Shown here piece by piece: positions 1-5,901 of a DNA stretch of 6,136 nt. The translations under genes were made by a program, and so were the position numbers. Within the stretch, counting starts at the first letter, position 1, and the number at the start of each line of letters is the position of its first letter. Below the pieces are notes generated by a model, which saw nothing but the letters and a program-made list of their open reading frames with translations, searched no databases and was not told where the DNA came from. Source of the DNA: Azonexaceae bacterium (GTDB taxonomy: Bacteria; Pseudomonadota; Gammaproteobacteria; Burkholderiales; Rhodocyclaceae); NCBI GenBank assembly GCA_009469665.1, contig SSTB01000053.1, positions 1 through 6,136 of the forward strand, given 5' to 3'.

Positions 1-66
1 CCTTTGTACGGAATGCAACGATTCTCCGACTCGTTGGGCGCACTGGGTGAGCCTGGTTTCGTCTAG
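1..66 (+). CDS. C-terminal end of an upstream gene (partial)
   Basis: Frame 1 is open from the first base to a TAG at 64-66 and would encode 21 residues ending in GEPGFV. GC-rich third positions (TTC, GAC, CTG, GGC, GTC) fit a real coding end. The stop lies 44 bases before the next start, on the same strand, so the gene could be co-transcribed with the unknown gene that follows. Frame 2 is also open across this stretch and runs into the next gene, so the choice of frame rests on codon use and on the neat spacing. The fragment is too short to assign a family or function. Confidence 0.4.
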   Translation, partial: PLYGMQRFSDSLGALGEPGFV

Positions 67-96
67 GATGACGACCATATTCCACATTGTGTTGAA

Positions 97-102
97 GAGG
101 AG
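97..102 (+). promoter_or_regulatory. Ribosome binding site deciding the start of the 252-residue gene
   Basis: GAGGAG lies 8 bases before the ATG at 111 and 5 bases before an in-frame TTG at 108. The spacing and the stronger codon favour ATG 111 as the true start; using TTG would add one residue. Confidence 0.7.
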
Positions 103-110
103 AGTCGTTG

Positions 111-869
111 ATGCACGACATTGAAATGCAGGAGATGTCGCAAGAATTCTTGAATTGCTGGCAGGCAGCTGGAATGCATTTGAACCAACAGGTCGATGGA
201 GGGATTCAGTCGTGGCTGCGGGCTCATCCCTATCCGCCATTCTTGGAACACTTGTCTTTTCGGCTGGGGAATCAGTTGCTGTTCATACGCGTTGTGGATG
301 CGGACGGGAAGGTAGAAGGCCCAGGAAGTATGCGTGGACTAAATGCCGTTGCCGAAGGTGCTAACGGTCATGCCTGCATCCTGCCTATGAGAAAGAAATT
401 TCTTGGCGGGACGTGGGTTCCGGATAACCTTGGGTGGGGACTGCTGGATGCGAACACCCGGGAACCTGTCGATCCGGTGTCGCTGGTCACCGACGAAAAG
501 ATCGAGATGACCCCATGGGAAGTTCACGACATGGCTGTCCAGGTGGTTCGAGATAATCTGGAGCGTCAGGGGTACAAGTTGATGTCGTGGCAGGGGAATC
601 CGGAAGTCGATCCATCGATCTGGTTCATTGGTGATAGCAAGAAGCCAGAATGGGTTGTGGTTCGCTCCACGAAGTTCCCTGAAAACGAAGCCAGGCGTCC
701 GAACAATTGGGAGGCAATCGCAGCAGGCAGCGCGAGGATGAGCCCGATCGGGCATTTCGCATCTGTCGCGGTTGTAAGCATGGGGCAACCATTTCAGTCA
801 GAAAATGAAGCCCCAGTTCCGCTTTGGCGGGGCCATGGAATGCATGCTCGTTTTACCGGACTGGAGTAG
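111..869 (+). CDS. Conserved-looking protein of unknown function, 252 residues
   Basis: I do not recognise a named family. The start at ATG 111 is supported by a GAGGAG site 8 bases upstream; the TAG stop is at 867-869. The protein looks soluble and cytoplasmic, with no signal peptide or membrane span. It is rich in tryptophan (about ten). Three segments look like motif cores: a GWGLLD stretch near residues 105-110, followed by EPVDP; residues 161-185, with GNPEVDPSIWF then GDSKKPEWVVVR; and a C-terminal block with GHFASVAV and a final PLWRGHGMHARFTGLE (237-252). The D167...E180-containing beta-hairpin-like stretch is loosely reminiscent of a PD-(D/E)xK nuclease core, but the catalytic Lys is not evident, so I make no such call. 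It lies upstream of and co-directional with the nuclease/ATPase pair, separated by 133 bases. A link to that pair is possible by position only. Confidence 0.85.
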   Translation: MHDIEMQEMSQEFLNCWQAAGMHLNQQVDGGIQSWLRAHPYPPFLEHLSFRLGNQLLFIRVVDADGKVEGPGSMRGLNAVAEGANGHACILPMRKKFLGGTWVPDNLGWGLLDANTREPVDPVSLVTDEKIEMTPWEVHDMAVQVVRDNLERQGYKLMSWQGNPEVDPSIWFIGDSKKPEWVVVRSTKFPENEARRPNNWEAIAAGSARMSPIGHFASVAVVSMGQPFQSENEAPVPLWRGHGMHARFTGLE

Positions 870-925
870 GTGGCCAGCCATTGAAATGCCTCCTTGGATA
901 GGATGGCGAGATTGTTACGAAACCC

Positions 926-980
926 GTGTGCGGTATCTGAGTGAGTCCGTCGTCGCATAAGATCGCGATCCCCCGCACAC
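926..980. promoter_or_regulatory. Nested inverted repeats upstream of the nuclease gene, possible operator
   Basis: GTGTGCGG (926-933) is matched perfectly by CCGCACAC (973-980). Inside the loop, GATCGCGATC (961-970) is a perfect 10-bp palindrome with two GATC sites, centred about 37 bases before the GTG start. The right arm ends 6 bases before the ribosome binding site. A dimeric regulator or an RNA hairpin could act here. No T-tract follows, so it is not an intrinsic terminator. No convincing -35/-10 pair stands out in 870-1002. That any protein binds here is inference. Confidence 0.35.
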
Positions 981-986
981 TATTCC

Positions 987-992
987 AAGGAG
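987..992 (+). promoter_or_regulatory. Ribosome binding site supporting a GTG start
   Basis: AAGGAG lies 10 bases before the GTG at 1003. This site, and the fact that the metal-binding motif starts only eight residues into the protein (as in the family), fix GTG 1003 as the start although it is not ATG. Confidence 0.8.
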
Positions 993-1002
993 CAAACGCC
1001 AC

Positions 1003-2301
1003 GTGAAGTTCGTACATACCGCAGACATTCATCTGGATAGCCCCCTTCGTGGATTGTCCGCCTACCCAGATGCACCCGCAGACCGAGTTCGCACAGCGAC
1101 CCGTGACGCTTTCTACAATCTCATCTCGCGGGCAATCGATGAGGCTGTTGATTTTGTCCTAATCGCGGGCGACGTTTATGACGGTGATTGGAAGGACTTC
1201 AACACCGGGCTCTTTTTTGTGCGGCAAATGGGCCGTTTGCGTCAGGCCGGAATACCGGTCTACCTGCTGTATGGCAATCATGACGCCGAAAGTGAGATGA
1301 CCAAGGGCCTTGATCTCCCTGACAACGTCCATGTATTTTCCTCAAGAAAAGCTGAGACGTATCGGATTGATTCCCTGAAAGTCGCATTGCATGGCCGCAG
1401 TTTTAAGGTTGCTGCAACCACAGATAATCTTCTGCCGAGTTACCCCGAGCCAACGCCTGGATGGCTCAATATCGGGGTTCTACATACCGCCCTCGAAGGC
1501 AATTCAGAGCATGCCAAATATGCCCCATGTTCGATTGGTGAATTGCAAGCAAAGGGATACCAGTACTGGGCCCTCGGGCATGTGCACGAGCATTGGCTTC
1601 AGCGGGGGGATGTCACGATTGCGTATCCTGGCAATTTGCAGGGCCGCCATATTCGTGAATGTGGACCTCGCGGCGCTCTATTGGTAACGGCCGAGGCCGG
1701 CGAGATCACCGATCTGGAACGGTTTGAAGTCGACGTGCTGCGTTGGCATGCGCTAGATGTCGATATTTCACAATCTGAAACCCTAAAGGCCGCTGCGCGC
1801 CAAGCCGGTCAGGACATTGAACGATTACTGGATTCAGTAGCAGGTGACCTGCCAATGGCCATTCGAGTGACCGTTACCGGGCAGTCGATCGCCCACCGAG
1901 AGTTGTTGGGTCAAGAGTCTCAGTTGCGCCAAGAAGTTATCGCCCAGGCCGTCGCATTGGATCCAGACCGAATCTGGATTGAAAAAGTCAAGATAGCCAG
2001 TCAACCACCGAACAGAGGATCAGACAGGATTCTCGACGAGGAATCAGCTGACGCGCTGATGGAACTCGAGAGTTTGGCGAAAACTGCGATCAGCGATTCC
2101 GACTTCATGAAATCGCTGCAACAAGATATCCAGATTCTGTTGGAAAAGTTGCCCCATGAGGTATTGCAAGCCATGCCTGATCTGAAGGAATTGCGCCAAG
2201 ACCCCGCAAGTCATCTCCCAGACCAGTTGGTGCAATCCGTGGCGGTATTGATGGCCAAACTACAAGCGAGTCCCGATCCGATTGCCGGACGTGAATCCTA
2301 A
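1003..2301 (+). CDS. yhaO: YhaO/SbcD/Mre11-type metallophosphoesterase (DNA exonuclease subunit)
   Basis: This 432-residue protein is a calcineurin-like phosphoesterase that should use two metal ions (Mn-type in the family) to hydrolyse DNA phosphodiester bonds, as the nuclease subunit of a Mre11-Rad50-like complex. All expected ligand motifs are visible in order: TADIH (D8, H10), AGDVYD (D57), GNHD (91-94, N92 and H93), the histidine in VLHT (H161), and GHVH (H193, H195). The opening HTADIHLDSPLRGL is typical of the YhaO branch rather than classical SbcD. After about residue 210 comes a capping and partner-binding region, with WIEKVKI near 325 and an acidic helical tail, presumably docking on the ATPase arm. 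Translation starts at GTG with AAGGAG 10 bases upstream. The ATPase gene begins 15 bases after the stop, so the two are almost certainly one operon. No active-site residue is missing. The YhaO assignment is by motif style and by the neighbour; the metallophosphoesterase call is very secure. Confidence 0.93.
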   Translation: MKFVHTADIHLDSPLRGLSAYPDAPADRVRTATRDAFYNLISRAIDEAVDFVLIAGDVYDGDWKDFNTGLFFVRQMGRLRQAGIPVYLLYGNHDAESEMTKGLDLPDNVHVFSSRKAETYRIDSLKVALHGRSFKVAATTDNLLPSYPEPTPGWLNIGVLHTALEGNSEHAKYAPCSIGELQAKGYQYWALGHVHEHWLQRGDVTIAYPGNLQGRHIRECGPRGALLVTAEAGEITDLERFEVDVLRWHALDVDISQSETLKAAARQAGQDIERLLDSVAGDLPMAIRVTVTGQSIAHRELLGQESQLRQEVIAQAVALDPDRIWIEKVKIASQPPNRGSDRILDEESADALMELESLAKTAISDSDFMKSLQQDIQILLEKLPHEVLQAMPDLKELRQDPASHLPDQLVQSVAVLMAKLQASPDPIAGRES

Positions 2302-2302
2302 T

Positions 2303-2307
2303 CGGAG
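2303..2307 (+). promoter_or_regulatory. Ribosome binding site of the ATPase gene
   Basis: CGGAG lies 9 bases before ATG 2317, within the 15-base gap after the nuclease stop codon. It supports this start and translation from a shared mRNA. Confidence 0.65.
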
Positions 2308-2316
2308 TCGAACACG

Positions 2317-5300
2317 ATGCGAATTCGCGAGATCAATCTGATCCGGTACGGAAAATTCACCGATCGTCGCCTTGAACTGCCATTCGGCGGACAGGACATC
2401 CATGTCATTGTCGGACCCAATGAGGCAGGGAAATCGACAGTACGCTCCGCGATTGGCGACTGGCTATTTGGCATTCCGATGCGAACACCCTTGGCCTTTC
2501 TTCACCCAATGCCCGAGCTACGTATTGGGGGATCGATTGAGCGGGTGGAGAGTGGTGACGGTTCGAAATCATCGCTGACGTTCGAACGGACGAAGGGTAA
2601 CAAAAATACGCTTCGCACCCAGCAGGATGCTTTGATGCCGGACGCGGGCTTGCAACAGTGGCTTGGCGGACTCGACGCGCCAGCCTTCAATCGGATGTAT
2701 GCACTAGACCATTCCATGCTCGTTGAGGGGGGCGCCGGAATCTTGTCGGCATCCGATGACTTAGGGCGAATGCTTTTCCAGTCAGCTTCAGGCATGGAAC
2801 ATTTAGGGAGCGTGCTGCAACTACTGCAAGAAGAGGCAGATTCGCTTTGGGCACCACGGAAATCAGGATCGCGCGAATATTACATCGCCTTAGATGCCTT
2901 CGATAAGGCGCATGACGATCTCAAAAAGGGAACCCTGCGAACCCGTGATTGGAAAGCGCAGCATGAGGCACTGATTGAATGTGAACAGGCCTTGGCTCTG
3001 GCACGACATCGACATGCCGAGACTCGATCGCAAATTAGCCGCTTGGAGCGTATTCGGCGGGTTCAACCGTTGTTGCTCTCGCTTGATGCTGGCCAAAGTC
3101 AGCTTGACGATCTGTTTGCTAAGGGGGCTGCGCCGTTGCTTCCGGAAGATGCGGCGGCAATCCTGAACAAGGCGAACCAGGCGATGGCATTGGCGAACGC
3201 TGACGTCCAGCGCCACCAATCAGTGATAACTGAGGCACAAGCTGAGTTGGAAAAGATTCAAGTGGATCATCAGTTGCTGTCATTGGCCTCCGACATCAAC
3301 GATTTAAACGAGCGTCGACTGCAATACCGTGCCCATCGTACTGATATCGTCAAGCGACAGGAAGAGCTGCGACTGGAGTGGCAACGCGCCGGGGAGAAGG
3401 CGTCGGGTCTTGGCTGGATTTGCACGACGATCGAGGAAATGGGCAATCGCGTTCCGGCGCAAAGTATCCGATCACGCTTGAATCGGTTACTCAAGGGGCG
3501 AGGCGCATTAATCAATCAGCGCCAAACCACCGCCGATAATTTGCTGAAGCGCCAACAGGAAATTGCGGCGTTCAAGGAAACATTGCGGGGCCTTGGGTCC
3601 GATGCGATTAATCCGAAGCTCATGTCGGTCGTAGATCAGGCACTCAAGCTTGGCGACTATGAGGAGTCGATAGCAGAGTTTGATTCTCGTCTGCAGCGAA
3701 TTGGGGACGAAATCGAATCCGCACTTGCTGAACTAGGTGCTTGGCGATCGTCGCCAGAGGCGCTTGCCTCGATGTCCGTTCCTGATCATGCCTCTGTTCA
3801 GAACATACTGAACGAGCAGCGCGCCGACGCCGCTGAAGAAAAGTCCTTGCAGTCTGCCCTGGAAGGCAAGAAATCTGAGTGCGATCGCACGCGGGTGGAA
3901 CTCGATCAGCTTGTTCGCACCTTTCAGCCAGTTTCGGTCGAGCAAGTGGTCGAGGCCAGGGCTAGTCGGGATTCACGCTGGCTTGCCATCAAGGCAGCTC
4001 CCCAAGAATTGCTGGTTTTGGCCCCTGACTATGAGCGTGATGTTAGTCAGGCCGATGGCCTATCCGATACCCGCCTGGATAAATTGCAGCACGAAGCGGA
4101 GCGCCAATCCAAAGCTCAACGATTGGAATTACTGGAACAAGAGTTCGCGGCCATGCAAGCTAGGCTTCACGCCGTCCTCGCTCGCATCGGCGAAAGGGAG
4201 ACCCAGTGGAATTCATTGGCTGATGCCTGCGGATTACCGCAGATGCCACCGGAGGTGGCACCTCAGTGGTTGGAGCAGCGACGCAAAGCGCTAGACCGGT
4301 TACGTGATCAGAGTGATGTCGAACGTCAAAGGAAAGCGAGAATTGATGCCGCAGAAGCCGCTCGCAAGGCACTGTGGAATCAGCTCAAGCCAGAGGCCAA
4401 GTCCGAGGATGCTCCTGACTTGGATGAATGCCTGCGCATTGCTCGCGATCAAATCACGCTGGCCGACCAGGCACGTGGTCAGCGCAGAACCATAGAGAAA
4501 CAACTCGCAGAGGCGACCGCCAGTCTGCCCACTCTCCAAAATGCGGTGGATTCCGCGATCAGTGCTTGGCAAGAGTGGGAGGCATCGTGGCTGGATGGCG
4601 TAGGAGCCGCTGGCTACCCCGACACTGTTTTCGCCGACCGAGTCGAGGCCGAATTGGATGTCATCGAAGAAATCGATCGTCTGTTAATCAAGATTCGCGG
4701 CATCCAGACTGAACGTATCGACAAGATGCAAGCCGATCTAGATGATCTGGATCGCACAGCGAAGGCATTGGGTGAACGATTAGTTCCCGATCTGGATACT
4801 GATGTCGCAGAGGAAATCACGATCGAGTTGCTGAATCGGCTTGACGTAGCACGGCGCGCCCTCGTCGAATGGACCGAGTGGCAAGCCAAAGCAAAGAAGG
4901 CAAACGATGGATTGGATGTAGCTAAACAGGCCCAGCGTACAGTCCAGGCTCAACTTGCTCCTCTCTTTGCTACGGCGGGTGTCGATGATGTGTCGCTGCT
5001 CGCTGAAGCAATTGCGCAGTCTGAACAGCGTCGCGACTTCGAAAGAGCGATTTCGCAGGCCGGCGCTGACCTCAAGACGGGCGCTGATGGTCTATCGATA
5101 GAACAGCTGCGTGCTGAGGTATCCGGTCAAGATCCTGCAACCCTAGTGCTTGATCTCGAACGGCTCAACCAGCAGGCGGAGGACGTCATGGAAGAGGTGT
5201 CTTCGTTGAGCAATCAGCATGGCGCTCAAAAGGCCGCGTTTGATGCGTATGCTGGCGCAGATATAGCGGCTAAGGCGGAAGCGCAAAAGCACGAGGCGGT

Positions 5301-5799
5301 TGCCAGGATGTCTGATGCGGTTGAACGCTATTTGCGCGCACACACCGTAGCAAGGCTCCTCAAATGGTCAATGGAAAAGTTTCGTGAGACCAAGCAAGGC
5401 CCCATGCTGGCCAAGGCCTCTGCGATATTCAAGACGCTGACGCTGGAATCATTCAGTCGCTTACTGGTGGACGCGGAAGGCCAAACACCGCGACTGTTCG
5501 GCGTGCGCCCAGACGGCCAACAAGTGGATGTCGCCGGTATGAGTGAGGGCTCGCGAGATCAGTTGTATCTGGCGTTGCGCTTGGCTGCGCTGGAAATTCA
5601 GATTGCACAGGGATTCAATATGCCCCTGATTGCCGATGACCTTTTCATCAACTTTGACGATGCCAGGACTACGGCAGGATTAAGAGTCCTTGGCGAGCTG
5701 TCTCGTCGCATGCAGGTGGTTTTCTTGACCCATCACGACCATCTTGTACCCTTGGCGAAGAACGTTCTTGGGGCTAACCTGAATGTGGTTACACTGTAA
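2317..5799 (+). CDS. yhaN: YhaN-type SMC/Rad50-like coiled-coil ABC ATPase
   Basis: At 1160 residues this is the presumed ATPase partner of the nuclease just upstream, expected to dimerise on DNA ends and gate cutting by ATP binding. The N-terminal lobe opens with MRIREINLIRYGKF and carries Walker A GPNEAGKST (33-41), the FNRMYALDH segment (124-132) and a Q-loop at FQ (Q155). From about 190 to 530 and 600 to 1000 the sequence is charged, heptad-like coiled coil. The centre (about 540-595) is not coiled coil and holds EARASRD, W555 and ADGLSDTRLD, as in the YhaN family as I recall it. The C-terminal lobe has the ABC signature MSEGSRDQLYLAL (from 1075), Walker B PLIADD (1103-1108) and an H-loop LTHH (1137-1140). 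No CxxC zinc hook is present among its few cysteines, unlike SbcC or Rad50. In Walker B the residue after D1107 is Asp, not Glu. A second proline-rich break lies near 636-651. It is full length with no frameshift. The general class is certain; the YhaN label is by layout and neighbour. Confidence 0.92.
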   Translation: MRIREINLIRYGKFTDRRLELPFGGQDIHVIVGPNEAGKSTVRSAIGDWLFGIPMRTPLAFLHPMPELRIGGSIERVESGDGSKSSLTFERTKGNKNTLRTQQDALMPDAGLQQWLGGLDAPAFNRMYALDHSMLVEGGAGILSASDDLGRMLFQSASGMEHLGSVLQLLQEEADSLWAPRKSGSREYYIALDAFDKAHDDLKKGTLRTRDWKAQHEALIECEQALALARHRHAETRSQISRLERIRRVQPLLLSLDAGQSQLDDLFAKGAAPLLPEDAAAILNKANQAMALANADVQRHQSVITEAQAELEKIQVDHQLLSLASDINDLNERRLQYRAHRTDIVKRQEELRLEWQRAGEKASGLGWICTTIEEMGNRVPAQSIRSRLNRLLKGRGALINQRQTTADNLLKRQQEIAAFKETLRGLGSDAINPKLMSVVDQALKLGDYEESIAEFDSRLQRIGDEIESALAELGAWRSSPEALASMSVPDHASVQNILNEQRADAAEEKSLQSALEGKKSECDRTRVELDQLVRTFQPVSVEQVVEARASRDSRWLAIKAAPQELLVLAPDYERDVSQADGLSDTRLDKLQHEAERQSKAQRLELLEQEFAAMQARLHAVLARIGERETQWNSLADACGLPQMPPEVAPQWLEQRRKALDRLRDQSDVERQRKARIDAAEAARKALWNQLKPEAKSEDAPDLDECLRIARDQITLADQARGQRRTIEKQLAEATASLPTLQNAVDSAISAWQEWEASWLDGVGAAGYPDTVFADRVEAELDVIEEIDRLLIKIRGIQTERIDKMQADLDDLDRTAKALGERLVPDLDTDVAEEITIELLNRLDVARRALVEWTEWQAKAKKANDGLDVAKQAQRTVQAQLAPLFATAGVDDVSLLAEAIAQSEQRRDFERAISQAGADLKTGADGLSIEQLRAEVSGQDPATLVLDLERLNQQAEDVMEEVSSLSNQHGAQKAAFDAYAGADIAAKAEAQKHEAVARMSDAVERYLRAHTVARLLKWSMEKFRETKQGPMLAKASAIFKTLTLESFSRLLVDAEGQTPRLFGVRPDGQQVDVAGMSEGSRDQLYLALRLAALEIQIAQGFNMPLIADDLFINFDDARTTAGLRVLGELSRRMQVVFLTHHDHLVPLAKNVLGANLNVVTL
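4227..4260 (+). repeat. Two back-to-back short hairpins inside the ATPase gene
   Basis: CTGCGG (4227-4232) pairs with CCGCAG (4237-4242) across a 4-base loop. One base later TGCCACC (4244-4250) pairs with GGTGGCA (4254-4260) across a 3-base loop. Both are perfect and GC-rich. They encode the proline-rich break at residues 637-648 between coiled-coil stretches. Each could arise by chance in a gene this long; the adjacency is what makes them noticeable. Confidence 0.4.
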
Positions 5800-5817
5800 A
5801 TCAAACGTAATCAGTAA

Positions 5818-5832
5818 GTAATAATTTATTAC
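5818..5832. repeat. AT-rich perfect palindrome in the convergent junction
   Basis: GTAATAA (5818-5824) and TTATTAC (5826-5832) are perfect inverted copies around one central T. They lie in an AT-rich 40-base stretch after the ATPase stop. With a single central base it suits a protein-binding site better than an RNA hairpin. There is no GC stem or T-run of an intrinsic terminator. A second ATTTATT lies 9 bases downstream of the copy inside the palindrome. Confidence 0.45.
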
Positions 5833-5843
5833 ATTTATTGCGA

Positions 5844-5901
5844 GTCATTGTGATGGCTAACGGATACGGCCAGAGAAGATGACCGTTCCCATCACAATGA
5901 C
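5844..5901 (-). repeat. Perfect 13-bp inverted repeat spanning the S24 gene's stop codon
   Basis: GTCATTGTGATGG (5844-5856) is matched exactly by CCATCACAATGAC (5889-5901), with 32 bases between. Inside, AACGG (5859-5863) pairs with CCGTT (5883-5887), so the stem can continue past a small bulge and close a 19-base loop. One arm is in the last codons of the S24 gene and the other begins right after its stop codon. In the S24 transcript this would be a strong 3' hairpin. It lacks a following U-run, so it may stabilise the 3' end or assist Rho-independent or Rho-dependent termination between convergent genes rather than be a classical terminator. Confidence 0.6.

Noticed and set aside
108..110. 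TTG as the start of the 252-residue protein
   Set aside because: The ATG immediately after it has better spacing (8 bases) from GAGGAG and is the stronger codon.
339..788. 149-codon antisense ORF within the unknown gene
   Set aside because: It lies wholly opposite a well-supported gene, has no ribosome binding site I can see and shows no recognisable domain; it is a shadow frame.
111..869. PD-(D/E)xK nuclease assignment for the unknown protein
   Set aside because: A D and an E are placed suggestively (D167, E180), but the required Lys two residues after the acidic residue is absent, and the rest does not match a family I know.
881..904. Promoter built on TTGAAA (881-886) and TAGGAT (899-904)
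   Set aside because: The spacer is only 12 bases, too short for a standard sigma-70 promoter. TTGTTA at 912-917 also lacks a good -10 partner.
886..960. 24-codon ORF (MPPWIGWRDC...) between the unknown gene and the nuclease gene, a possible leader peptide
   Set aside because: No well-spaced ribosome binding site, no recognisable composition of a leader peptide, and an ORF of this length is expected by chance.
3911..4294. 127-codon ORF in another frame within the ATPase gene
   Set aside because: The sequence is Trp/Arg/Ser-rich and low in structure, typical of an out-of-frame reading, and the overlapping frame is a clear YhaN-type coiled coil.
5800..5843. Intrinsic terminator directly after the ATPase gene
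   Set aside because: The only inverted repeat is all A/T apart from its end bases and has a one-base centre, so there is no GC-rich stem followed by a T-run.
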